This document shows positions 39,047 to 51,560 of a stretch of 64,000 nucleotides of DNA, piece by piece; within the stretch, counting starts at the first letter, position 1; each line of letters starts with the position of its first letter. The position numbers and the translations under genes were made by a program. Source of the stretch: Bigelowiella natans CCMP2755 (Eukaryota > Cercozoa > Chlorarachniophyceae); the NCBI GenBank assembly GCA_000320545.1, contig ADNK01001890.1, positions 62,001 through 126,000 on the forward strand, written 5' to 3'. The notes beneath the pieces are model-generated. The model made no database searches, was not told the DNA's origin, and saw nothing but the letters and a program-made list of their open reading frames with translations.

Positions 39047-40391
39047 TATCATTAAAATATTAGATGGAACAGCTTAAGGCAAACTTTGCAATAAGAGGCA
39101 CAGAAACCCCTCAAAAAGATCGCAAATCAGCTTCATCAACGTTATCAGCTTCTTCGAGGCGGCATCATCAACGTGTTGTGTCAAGAGGTGCTCTAGACAG
39201 CTCTCCTCCTCATCATCATCATCACGATGATGCTACTGCTACTACTAATACTACTACAGAGATTGCAAATACCAGCAGCAGCAGGAATGAGATGCAAGAG
39301 CTTCTCAGGATGAATGAGGAAATACGCAGAGTGGAAGAAGACCGCCAACGAGAGCAAGAAGAATATGAGAATCGTTTGACATTACTGACACAAACACACG
39401 AAAACGAGATGAAGAAGCAGAGGGCATTGTTTCAACAGGAACTCGAAAGGCAAAAAGCAGAGGCAGCAACGACACAAAATCCTGACTTTAACTCTATTAC
39501 TCTTAGTTCTTTCAGTACACCAGCAGGAACCCAATTGAACACGCCACAAAGCTCTGCGCCTGGATCTCCTAGAAAGAGTAGTGGTGGTGGTGGTGGTGGT
39601 GGTGGTGGTGGTACTAGCAACGACGAGAATTCAAAGAAACTCAAGATGGCAGTTAAATATCTCAAGGCTCAGTACGCAAAACTTAAGCGAAAGTTCAAAG
39701 AATCTGAAATGAGACACAAGTTGGAAGAAAAGAAATTGCAAAATAAAGTCGGCAAGCTTGAGGTAATTTGATCACATTTCTCGAAATTCCAGTTGAGTGG
39801 CAATTAAATAATCTCTCCCTCCCTCTCCCTCTCCCTCTGTCTCTTGCTCTGTTACTAATCGTTCAGAACAACTACCCTCTTCCCAAAAATGCCGACATAT
39901 TGGAGCAGACTCTTGCGGCTACAAAACTTCGTCTCGCACAGATAGAATCTGAACGAGATGACTTAGAGGATCAGATCGCTGTTCTCAGAGAAGGTAACGA
40001 ATCGCAGGAGTTGGCATTTCTACGTAAGGAAACAGATGAGTTAAGAGAGACACTTACCTCAATTAAAGTCGATAAGCAGACAATCGAAGTTAAACTCAAA
40101 TTAGAATTGGATAGATACAAAAACGTGGAGCATCAGCTAGCTGCCACAAACTTAGAGCTCGCAATGGCTAAATCCGAGAGAGACGATTTCCAAGACCAAA
40201 TTAAGGAATTAGAGGAAGAAATGAATGCACAGAGGTCACTGAATATCAACATGAAGGAAAAAATGCAGGAAATATCCCAGCAACTACGCTCTGAAAAAGA
40301 ATTAAAAGTTAAGATACATCAACAAAATGCTCAAATAGAAAAACTCAAGGCATATCTGAAGAATCTAATGCGTCAGCAAATGAAGAAGTAG
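12491..40391 (+). CDS. Giant coiled-coil formin (FH1-FH2), about 8,490 residues
   Basis: Formins nucleate and elongate unbranched actin filaments. Sixteen exons join in phase: 12491-13255, 13316-13362, 13424-14354, 14507-14794, 15002-15742, 15854-17869, 18148-20763, 21155-28694, 28829-30936, 31092-31940, 32073-32156, 32237-37315, 37514-38611, 38811-38900, 39064-39762 and 39867-40391 (TAG), summing to 8,491 codons plus stop. Residues about 1-250 are a head with a Pro-rich start (NPPPPYE) and a basic patch (RARSRTRGVTRRRR). Residues about 260-7300 are almost continuous coiled coil. FH1 lies at about 7,300-7,370 and FH2 at about 7,390-7,785. A coiled-coil and low-complexity tail of about 700 residues follows. 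I see no GBD/DID, PTEN or DAD-like region. The intron at about 30937-31091 is inferred from a frame change. Residues 1646-2370 and 2516-3240 are a near-perfect duplication, so an assembly with one copy would give about 7,766 residues. Low-complexity insertions (poly-Asp, poly-Ser, poly-Asn, poly-Gln) come from microsatellites in exons. Transcript evidence could split or extend the gene. Confidence 0.85.
18294..20468 (+). repeat. Intragenic direct repeat, copy 1 (2,175 bp)
   Basis: This block in formin exon 7 recurs 3,004 bp downstream. Reading both copies side by side I find one difference: base 20272 G versus 23276 A, which changes Asp to Asn. The length is 725 codons exactly, so the frame is kept. 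Even the (GAT)n tract encoding 12 Asp residues has the same length in both copies. Confidence 0.95.
20786..20832. repeat. (TTC)n microsatellite in the intron between the duplicated blocks
   Basis: About 15 TTC units lie shortly after the donor at 20764. Further triplet runs, including (AGT)n, (ATC)n and (CAC)n, fill the rest of this 391-bp intron. Confidence 0.95.
21298..23472 (+). repeat. Intragenic direct repeat, copy 2 (2,175 bp)
   Basis: Second copy, in formin exon 8. Flanks differ from copy 1: the bases just upstream diverge at 21297, and downstream the frame continues as LSLAEEEKEKPSRNE instead of the Ser/Thr/Gly/Ala-rich stretch that follows copy 1. Between the copies lie the end of exon 7, a microsatellite-filled intron (20764-21154) and the start of exon 8. 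Confidence 0.95.
28788..28828. repeat. (GT)n tract ending directly at the formin exon 9 splice acceptor
   Basis: The repeat runs GTGTGT...GTAG and the terminal AG is the acceptor of exon 9 (28829), so the tract takes the place of the usual pyrimidine tract. Splicing here is required to keep frame: exon 8 ends in phase 1 and exon 9 supplies two bases. Confidence 0.8.
36140..36410 (+). other. FH1 (proline-rich) region of the formin
   Basis: Pro runs such as IPPPPPAFLLPP and IPPPPPPGLLGL alternate with Gly-rich linkers. This is the profilin-actin delivery region typically placed just before FH2. It is short compared with the protein, with about four to five usable Pro stretches. A Gly-rich tract (KGRGGGGGGG) precedes it. 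Confidence 0.9.
36415..37800 (+). other. FH2 domain of the formin (spans intron 37316-37513)
   Basis: Family landmarks appear in order: KMKKLHWNKI (lasso and start), DLEDVFAERK, NVKIALNALKMPPDRILNAL, YRGNVAQLGQTERLF, LLQYGNYMNSGSRLGKAYGF (the GNYMN motif of the knob/post region) and FTLKTLELLSGLKSTDNKTN. After the intron come the final helices (FYKTVKKDVERIEEMFAQC and EEKKWEEMFQKLAEFLVNF). Length is about 390 residues, the usual FH2 size, and all core motifs are intact, so it should dimerise and bind barbed ends. Confidence 0.95.
37344..37423. repeat. Compound (CT)n(GT)n microsatellite inside the FH2 intron
   Basis: About 21 CT units pass straight into about 19 GT units, 28 bp after the donor at 37316. 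The intron interrupts the FH2 coding region. Confidence 0.95.
39012..39044. repeat. (TA)n microsatellite before formin exon 15
   Basis: A (TA)n tract of about 16 units lies about 20 bp upstream of the acceptor at 39063. Confidence 0.9.
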
Positions 40392-41093
40392 GATCATGCA
40401 AGCTAATGTTGAAAACGATAATTATAGATCAAAACAATGAATATTATGTCATTATGACAGACTATGAGATCATTTCGTACGCATGACAACGTCATACCTA
40501 GATGTGAGACATGCAGGGCTAGAGGGTGATTCACTTCTTTTTGAGCCTGATGATGCACGCATCAATCTAGCAATGAGCTGCGCGATTGCTTAATGCTACT
40601 GCGAGCACAACACACAACGGCAATTTGCAAGATCTGAACGCGTGCTCAATTGCTACTATGAAGCCACAGCAATGCAATTTGACGCCCACAAGACAGTGTC
40701 GCTCTGCTCGTCTTGTGTTTTTTGTGCAGGCTAGCTTGGCAATCTCTGATCAAATGAAATGCCGAATTTGGTCACATTGCTACATCCTTGTGTCATGCTG
40801 CATTGTGCACACTTAGACAGCTCATGCACAACATGACGCTGACTAATCAAACAGCTAGCATGTTTTGCATGCGCATGCAATGTTCAACTACGTGTGAGCA
40901 TAGCGCTCATCAGCAGCTAGGTAGCTTTGATTCAGTTGCAAGCCAGCGCACTGCTGCTACTGCTACTGCGCTGCGTGTACCTGTGACCTCACTCGCTCAT
41001 GCTAGCGCTGTTGCATGATGCGATGCATTGCTACACATTAGATCAATTACACACGAAGATTGAACGATGTGATATTGAACGGTTAGCAACACA
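40392..41093. other. CTAG/GCATGC-rich island C between convergent 3' ends
   Basis: A 0.7-kb gap between the formin stop and the ABC-transporter stop. It is enriched in CTAG and GCATGC words (for example at about 40500, 40568, 40730, 40853-40880 and 41000), with few triplet repeats. Two overlapping open frames of 76 codons (40586-40816 and 40788-41018) show no domain and are not called. Confidence 0.55.
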
Positions 41094-42833
41094 TCAATCA
41101 GTAGATGGAAGTTGCAAGTTTGCGTGCTTGTAAAGCTTACTCAGATAACTCCCATTTGTTCTTATCAACTGCCGTGGCGGCCCAAATTCAACAACACGCC
41201 CCTTGTCCAATACCTGTCGTTGTTTTCAGACTGAATATTAGAATCCAATCATCACATTATGAAATACTTTCGTTTCACTTACCGCAACACGATCAAATCG
41301 ATGAATGTGCTGCAGACGATGACAGATCATTAATACCGTAAGATTTAGATCCAATATCTGCCAATTTATTTTCCGCACGATATAGTTTTCCTCAGAAATG
41401 CAAATAAATATTTTGGTAGAATTTTATTCTACACGTAACGAATACAAAACCATTATCATGACGCATACTCATATTCCAACGCACACACGTGTCATCATAT
41501 AAGCACTCACACATTTGTTGAATATTCTTACCGCATCATGAATTTTTTCGTCGGTGTCGAGATCCACATGCGCTGTTGCCTCATCGCAAAGTAACACACG
41601 AGTTTGATCTGCTGCAATTAACGCTCGTGCCAGGGCTATTAATTGTCTCTCCCCAGAGCTGAAGTTAGATCCTCCATCTTTAACTGTATGGATAGCAGCC
41701 AATGATTTTAATCTAAAATATTCGCTCGTGGCTCTGTTTATACTCATTTGTAGTAGTAGTAGTAGCAGTAGTAGTAGTAGTAGTGGTAGTATTTTGCCAA
41801 TAGTACCAGAAGTTATATAAGTTTCTATGCTCAAATACATCATGAATGTATGCACCCAAGAAGGCGTTGATTGCCTCTTGCTTTCTCGCTTGATATTGCG
41901 ATGATATTTTGCAGATTAAATATCCTTAAATAGCATACTTTTTTGGTTTACTCTTGTGTGGAGATAGATGGTGTAAAACATTTTTCGATCATTAAGTTGA
42001 GGAAAGAGAAAAACCAACAGCTTCTTCTTACTACCTTCAAAATCAAGTTGTCCTGGAAGACTTCTTACTTTATCAGCAAGGCCTGCTTTCTCAAGAGCAT
42101 TCCAAATCGCAGCATCGTCATTGTTGTCAGATTTGTTGTAACTATAGCTGCTGGATGGTAAACTGCTACGAGATGATTCCTCCGTATCATCAACGAAAAC
42201 TCCTAACAAGTTTCTCCTCAAAGAAGCAGCTATAAGAACGGCATCCTATGATTAATATTCACACAAAATACAGATGTCATTTAGATACTACATACGAAGA
42301 AAGCAACCCATAAGGAAGGACGAACGAAGATGACACATCATGATGCTATAGCAGAAGCAACCTAGTAGCACTCTAAGAATAACGATGAAGTAGTAGTAGT
42401 AGTAGTAGTTGTTGTTGTTGTAGTATCGCATGATGGATGGATGGATGGATGGATAGATAGATGGATAGATGGATTGATGAATTCAACTACTACTACTTTT
42501 TATACTACTACTACTAATAATAATAATTATAATAATAATACTTCCACTTCCAGATCTTCACCACCCTGTTCTCTCTTCCAAATGTTGATAATAACCATGT
42601 TAGTTTTATATTATTATTATTACCTGATCAACAACCTGAACCATAGACCTGAGCTCATTTAAAGACAGTTGCCGTGTATCTTGGTTATCGATGTAGATAT
42701 TCCCCCTCGAGATTGGATAGAGACGAGCTAGCACTGAAAACAGAGTTGATTTTCCACAACCCGTCCTTCCACATACTGCCACTTTTTGATTCGGTAATAT
42801 GCTAAGAGCAATTCCTGTAGTAATGATAATAAA

Positions 42834-42870
<37 letters not shown>

Positions 42871-44494
42871 CGTTACTTCTTAACAATTCCATAAGCGGAT
42901 TGAAAGAAAGGCGAATGGACGACGTTTTTTCCTTTCTAATTGAAAATATTACTACTACTACTGCTGCTGCTACGTGCTGCTACGTGCTGCTATTGCTGCT
43001 GCTGATTTATGTCTACCCGACGTCATTTTCCACATATAGTGGTAGTAAATAGTAGTCATTACACATAAACTACGAAGAAGCAGCAGCAGCAAGTACATGT
43101 GGTACTATTACTAATAATAAGTTAATACCTTTAAGAACATACGGTTTATGCAAGCGATACCGCATGTATACATTTTTGAGGACTAGAGCTCCACCACCAC
43201 CATTACCACCACTATTATAATTTATATCAATAGTAGCATTATCTCCTCCTTCGTTCATCGTTGACTTGCTATCAAACCACTCTTTTGATTCTTCTTTCTT
43301 ATCTCTACCCACAGCCGTTGTTACACCATATTCATGATGACGATTGATGTTGTCCTGAAATGATGATGATAACCAAATATCGAAGAAATGTGTAGATAGA
43401 ACAGAAAGCTAAGGTTTTTGCTGCATGATATTCTACTTACTTACTTTATCTTTTGTGCTGCATACATACATACATACTTGCATGCATTCATTATTATTAC
43501 CCTATACCTACATACATAGCTCTGCCTACCTACCTGTGGTGGTGGTGGTGGTGCTGCTGCATCGTCAAAATCTGTGCGGATGAGACGAGTATACCTAAAT
43601 CGTCAATGGTTGGAGAAAAGCAAATAAATGTAAATTAACAGTGATATCTTCATTTAGATCTACATAACAAGCACTGCTATATGATGATTTTCCATGCAGG
43701 TACTACTACTTGGTAAGAATAATAGACGCTGATGACGAATAAACTACTAGTAGTAGTAGTGCTGCTACTTACTCCGCAACACGCTCCACAGATACAAAGT
43801 TTGTTTCAACGCTTGTTAGTCCTGTGAGATAATCCATCATTGACCGCTGAAGCTGTGCGGCATATAGTAAAACAAGGCCCATCTCCGCAGTGCTCATGGT
43901 ACCGTTTGATATTAAGAAAACGCACGTTATTCCACAAGAAAGATACAGCAAACATCCAGCTTGTGTTGTCAGAGCTTGAGACCATTTCAAGACGGCATTA
44001 TTAGCATATTTCTTTCTTGCCATATCCTCAACAAGTAAAAGAGATTTATGCTCAAACAACAAGCCTGCATCATATGCGTGTACTGTTGGCCTACCAGCCA
44101 TTGTATCTGAAAAATGAGCGTAGCATGGGGAATGAGCCATTGCAGCAAGTCTCCTAGCATCTCGAGCAGCTGTCCTTACTTTTGTGAATATTTTATAGTA
44201 GATTGGGGTGATAATCAGAAGAGCTCCCACAGAATACGGAGCATAAATCATCACTAACGAAAGCATTGAAACGAGTGATAGAGTCTTGGTAAGTTGCTGC
44301 AAGATTGCACTCGGAACGAAGCTATCAATAGATTGTAAATCTTGTAGAAAACGATTCAGTATGCGTCCAGAAGGAGTAGCATCAAAGAAGGGCATATCTG
44401 CAGACAGCAGTCCTGTAATCATTAGTCCATGGAGAATTCGAGACGCTACAAGTGAGCAAATTGTGAGGAGAACCGTGGAGAGAGCAACCACCTA

Positions 44495-44529
<35 letters not shown>

Positions 44530-46849
44530 TAGGTAGATCATTAGTACCATCACAACAACAACAACAACAAAGAAAAGAAGAATTGAATATATTCAGTAAT
44601 AGTAGAGTAGTCGTTTCAGCAGGAACAAGATTTTGAGGAGGAGGCATCAACGGTTAGTGTTGTGTATTATCATCGTCATCATTATTATCATGATTATCAT
44701 GATTATCATATGTTACTCTTAACTTACCACTGCATTTGCAGCACCAATACTTCCATATATTACGAGATCGATTTCTCCTTGTTTGCCTCCTTGTCTACAT
44801 TTGCAGTAGAAGTAGAAGTAGTTGTATAAATATGTATATATATATATATATATATATTTATATCGTTATTTAAAATTGCCTGTCCCATCATCATCATCCC
44901 ATCCCCCTCCCCTTTGTATCCCATTCCCTCCCCTTGTTATCAAACATAATAGATAAACGTCCAAAATAATGTTACGGAGGAGTGAGTAAGAATACTACAA
45001 GATTTTTGAGGTGACTCTGCCTTCGTTTCTTCTTCTTATTATTATTAATATTATTATTGTTATTATTATTATGCCTCTCTTCGTTGATTTATTCGTTCAT
45101 TCTTCTACTGCTACTATCTTATCTTTTCTTATCTTCTTACCCCCTCCCTGCCCATATTGATAGCCAAACATTTGAAAGAATTCCAAGGATCGCTCCGACA
45201 ACAACGAGGATGATGAGGACAGTTACGGTAGTGTACGTTCCAAAGGCATTAAGATACACTTTGAAGTCAGTCCATGCAATAAGGCCATGTGCACGATTTT
45301 CTGAGCTGGAAGATGAAGAACCTGCCACTTCTGATGTTATTTGCTCAATACATCGTTGATCTAATGTACGTCCTTCATATTTACGAATCTTACGTTTGAG
45401 ATGTGCAATACATTCTCCAAGAGAAACCTCCACTTTGTCTAAATCATCTTCTTCCTTCTCTTCTTCTTCTTCTTCTTCTTTCGAGTGGTAATTCTTCCTC
45501 CCATTTCCCCTTATGATTCTGGTAGTAGTGCTAGTAGAAGTAGTAGTAGTAGTTCTGCTATTCTTCTTTTCCTCACCATCAAACACCACGTTTCTTGGCC
45601 GCCCTTCTAGCATATTGCCATCATCATCATTCTTATTATCATCACCACTATCCTTGTTATTTGTTTTCTCCCCCTCTTCTTCTTCTTCCTTTTCTTCTTT
45701 TTTCTCCTCCACAACGACATACTTGAGCAAGCTCTGACCAGCCTTGGCTAATATCTTTGACCATGGGCCGTTGAGGTAAATGCGTTCATCTTTCAATACA
45801 ATTACACGCGTAACTTGTGGACGGGTGATATATTGAAGCTGATGTGTGGCGAGGATGATTGTTTTGTTTTGTTTGGGATCTATGAGATATCTTATACACC
45901 GATCCCATATCAAAGTGCCTGTATGGGCATCAACAGCTGAAAGCACATCGTCGAGAAAGTAGTTATCAGCATCAGCATATATAGCTCTTGCTAAAGCAAT
46001 TCTTGCTTTTTGGCCCCCAGACATCTGCACACCTGACTCTCCCACAGATGTTTGATCTTTTTGTTGTAACATCTCCAAATCGCTTTCTAGAGCAGAGGCA
46101 TGAATGGCAAAATCATATCTTTTCTTGTCCATTTTTCTTCCAAACAGGATATTAGTCTCGATAGTAGCGTTGAGAAGAAAAGGCTTTTGGCCAACATAAG
46201 CTCTTGAACCTTTTACGAAGACTTCCCCCCCTAAAGGCCTAATTGCGTGTGCCATAGTTTTAAGGAGAGTGCTCTTTCCAGAACCAACACCGCCTGATAT
46301 AACTACCAACTCTCCACAACGAATAGAGGCTGAGACCTTCGATAGTACAATATGTTGTTGTTGTTGTTGATGATGATGATGATGATGGTTCTTCTTCTCC
46401 TCCATCTCCTTCTTCTTCTTCTTCTTTAACAGGTACCCCAATAACCCTCCTTCCATTCTAATGGCGATCATGCTGTTGCGATTATTATGAGAATTAACTG
46501 CTGGAGTCGTTGTTGTTGTTGTTGTTGTTGGTCCAAATCTTTTTCCTCGTTCTTGGCTTGTTGACGAGTGCTTTGCGTCACTACTACTGATTGCTTCACC
46601 ATCATCACCATTACTACTTCTTATGATACTGCTACTATGATGATGATGATGATGAGCAGATTGCAAAAAGGCTAATGATTCTTCTTGATCATCATCATCC
46701 TTGGTGGTGGAAGATGATGATAACATAGTAGCCTCCATCTTCTTCTTCTTCTTCTCATCATCAAGGATGCAAGTATTCCCGACACCATCATGTTGTCCTC
46801 CTCCTCCTCCTCCTCCTCCTCCTCCTCCTCCTCCTCCTCTTCCCCCTCC

Positions 46850-46882
<33 letters not shown>

Positions 46883-46995
46883 CGGTAGTAGTAATAGCAG
46901 TAACAAGTATCAGTACCGTGCCGAGCTTGATTCATCCGTTCATTCATAGGGTTAGGCGTACATGTATGCATGCATTCATCTTCCTTTCTACTTTC

Positions 46996-47026
<31 letters not shown>

Positions 47027-47316
47027 CTTCTTCTTCTTCTTTGTGACCACCTTCTGCTACTCTCCATATTGCCGACTTGTGAAGAAATGTGGAAAGTCGG
47101 TTGCAAGAAGGAGTTAGCTGTGCATAGAGATTGAACATTCCGGGAAGTGTGTTGATGGACCATTGCATTTGATTTATCCAAGCTAATACCGTGAAAGCCA
47201 CTGGCAAGAAGAAGAAGAAGAAGAAGAAGAAGAACAAGGAGAAGAAGAAGAAGAACATATAATAATAATGATAAGACACACAGACATAATACTAGTATTA
47301 CTAAATTGATCATATT

Positions 47317-47365
<49 letters not shown>

Positions 47366-47912
47366 TGCCTCCCTTACTATCATAAATCAGCATCATAAAG
47401 AAGAAAGTAGTAGTAGTAGAAGAACAGTGGAAAGAATTGCTCGTCGTCATGCTTAATGCCGATGATACATGGCAACGAATTGCAACTACTACTACTACCA
47501 CTAGTACCTGTTGGATCAAGAGTCTTTTGTTCATAAACAGTGTACCATGTGAATATAGATACTGGAACAGCTAAAGATGCTACAGTCCCAGAGAATTGAT
47601 TGAAAGCTGACCAGTAGTTTGCACTCTTCAGATTAGACAATTCTTCCTCTCGGGCCTAAATAATAATCAAGATAATGATAATAATAATAATATTATCATT
47701 AATAATTAAGAAACTGTTAATGCTGATACTACTTATACAACTACTAGAACCACTACTACACAAGAAGGAAAAGAACAATGGCAGCAGCAGTAGGAGGAGG
47801 AGGAAGAGTAGAGGTGGAGGAGGAGGACTGCGCGTGCCTTCGTTGTTTGCGCATCATCGTCATCGTCATCATCATCATCATCATCATCATTATCATATGT
47901 ATACAACTGAAC

Positions 47913-47950
<38 letters not shown>

Positions 47951-48786
47951 TTCGTTAGGTTGTTCTTTGCAGTCGTGCTACTTCTACTATTCTTATCCTT
48001 CCTTTTCTGTGTTCTCGTCATTATTATTCATTATTACTTCTACTATTCTTCTTCTTCTTCTGTACTGTCATTTTTGTTTATTATTACTTATACTATTTAC
48101 TTAATACTACCCTTTCAACCCTCATCCTCCATAAAGGCTCGCACATCTGCAGCTTTATTGCTTTGATTGTTTTTATCAAACCATTCATCACACGAGATCT
48201 CTGATCCCGTGATACTTGCACTCTAGTGTACACTGGAATTATCTTCTTATAAACGTACCTACCGATCATAAAACATATTTACGATGATGATGACGATGAT
48301 AAAAAAAGGAGAAGAAGAAGGCTGCTTTAATAGTATTGTTTTCTACTTAATAACAATTAGTGTGGCAATAATGATGATGTAGAAAAAGATGATGATGATG
48401 ATGGCGATGAATGCATAAATGAGCTACTATGTAGGGGGCAGACAATAATAATTAGACAAATTCTCTCCTCACCATGCAGCATTATCATATTATGGCCATT
48501 ATTATTATTATTACATATTCAGAGCTGTGCCAAAGAGGATCATTGAAACTCCAATAAATGCAGCATTCCCAACGAGCTCATAAACAAAATATAAGCATGC
48601 AGGTAAGGAGCATACAGCCCATGTCCATTGCGCCAGGAAAAATACAACCCACTCCGACTTGGCAAATTCATCAGCGTCTGTTGCGACGAGGTTAGTAACT
48701 TTGCCTGTATCATAGCCTTCGATGGCTGCTTCTGCAGGCATATACAGTGCACTACGATATACAGCTTGTACCTGATTAGTAGTAGT

Positions 48787-48817
<31 letters not shown>

Positions 48818-49487
48818 CCATCACCCATAACGGAGGAAGAAGAAGAAGGAGAAGAAGAATAATTATCATTACCAGGGCTGATCTTGCATTAGACATTGTC
48901 CTTGTTGAGGCGAAATAGCATAATTCCATACAACCCACACGAAGCCACATAGAAAGTGACAGGGCCAATATCAACCCAAAATGATACCGCATGTCGGATT
49001 CTCCACTGGTATCTGATGAGCTTTCCAACAACTTCCTGTAGTGGTGGTGGTGGGTTATTGTTCACGTTGATGATGATGATGATGATGATGATAATATGAT
49101 AGTTGTTGTAACACACCACGTAGTATAATAATAATGATAATTAGATCATGATCGATAATGATATGTGCCATCATTATGTAGTAGTAGCAGTAGCAGTAGT
49201 AGTAATAGTAGCAATAGTAGGGACCAATAATAGGAATACAAAGGAAGAGAAAATCAATCACATAAAGTTAGTCTTTTTACTACTACTACCTACCACCTTA
49301 AGATAATTGGATCAATAAACATGCATGCAAGGAAGATCCATCCATTTATCAACGACGTAAAGAATGTCCAGGGCTGAATTCTGCACAGTACTGTTGCAAA
49401 CATTGCTACCCTACAAGGAGGGAGGGGGGGGGGTGGTGACGGACGGCAGCAGAAACAAACAACACAGACAACACAGAGAGAACACAG

Positions 49488-49523
<36 letters not shown>

Positions 49524-49932
49524 ATACAGGCAGTAGTGGCCAGTGTTGTTGGTTGCTGGTATTTATTATTACTACCCAGACAGAGCATTTTTGCCTTTGG
49601 AATATCTTTCCCTAAAGACTTTTGTTAAAGCACTGTATAGCTTCTTAGGAGAGTCGTATCGAGGCAGCAATGGTATGTCATCTTCTTCCATGCGTCCCTG
49701 AATAACATAAATAAATAAATGAATGAATGAATAATTTACCACGTATCATAATGTGATAATATGAATGATTCATCTGATCAATTTGCCTGATCAAACAGTA
49801 GCATCAATCATCATCTTTGTTATGATTCTTGTAATTGCCATATAATACAATGATGATCATCACAACTTTGATATAAACCTTCTCATTAGAAGCTGTGAGA
49901 ACAGGAGTAACCCACCAGAATGTAAATCTAAC

Positions 49933-49967
<35 letters not shown>

Positions 49968-50307
49968 GCTGACTATAATTCATTCATCCATTCCTTTCCT
50001 GATTACTACTAGAATCACAGGAACTCACCTTTGAGCAGAAGCAGCATTATTATTTTTTAATATATTATTATATGATTATCCTTACCGTGAAAAAATGTTT
50101 GCTCTATCCTCACTCACAATCTGCTGCTCCGTAGATTCTTGCCGTCCATCATTATCTTCCGAGTAGAAGATACGAATTGAGAGGAAATATATATCAGAGC
50201 ATAATTTACATGCTGATAACACAATTCCAGCAATGGTGATTATTCCCAACGGAGGAAGAGTTGTTTCGTTATTATGATGCATTCGACCATATACCTGACA
50301 CGCAAAA

Positions 50308-50345
<38 letters not shown>

Positions 50346-50454
50346 ACAACAATAAAACAATAATCATTATGCAGCAGCAGCATTATGAATTGATCTGGAA
50401 AATAAAGAGGACTTGATCATTGATTAGATGATATATCTTATGTTACACTGCTAT

Positions 50455-50489
<35 letters not shown>

Positions 50490-51464
50490 ACCCCGAGGAG
50501 TGTCGCGACTCTGAAAGGTCCAAGAAATGTGGCAACAAGAATATGAATAATTGACATTGTCACTCTCGATGAAGGTTGGGTACTACGAGCCGATGATACG
50601 TGACAGGAATGAAGAAATAATAACTCAATCTTGTCAATAGTAAGTGGAACTTGCTCTTCTTCGTCGTTGTCGTAGTTGCAGCTGCCATCATTCCCGTTAG
50701 TCTTATCGTCAAGATGATGTTCCGATGTTGTTTTCCCAGATGATTGTGGTACCGAAGAAGGCCAACAAATCAGATAAATTGATCCAACCAGAATGATGGC
50801 CCACAAGATGATGCAAGATGTTGCAAAAGCCTGATATCAAAAGAACAACAAACAAACACACGCCTCCTGTTCGTATGATGCACATAATAATCTTCTATAT
50901 CATCCCTTTTTATTGTTTTTCATCATCCATCATCAAAAGTAGTACAAATAGTAGTACTACCCACGACGGTTTTAAAGCAACGATTGTAGTTCTTAGAATA
51001 TACTCTGGCTTGAGTCTCCCCACCTGATTGATATCGCCCACATAAAAACAACAACAATAACAACATATTGAACGATACTACTACAAAGGATAATGATTAT
51101 GATTCAGTCGTAACCCCATGGTGGTATTAGTATATATTTCAAGCACGAACATACAGCAGTAACATGAATGGATAATAACAAAGGAGGAGAAGGAGGAGGT
51201 GGGCTGCTCTACTACCATCATTATCGTCTGTGCTGAGTCAGATAGCAACGTTGCTTTTGAGAGAAATGTTGTTATCATGAGAAACAATATATCTGCGGAA
51301 AACTTCCAACAATATTTCCGTGACGACGATATATTTGGCAGTTGAGGTGCTGCCTGTTGCTGTACTGCAGATTTTGCTGCAAGGCCAAAGTAGCAATTTG
51401 CTGTTGAAAGAACTTCAACAATCACGGATATTGCCACGAAAGCTATAAGAGTTGCAACCTGACG

Positions 51465-51560
<96 letters not shown>

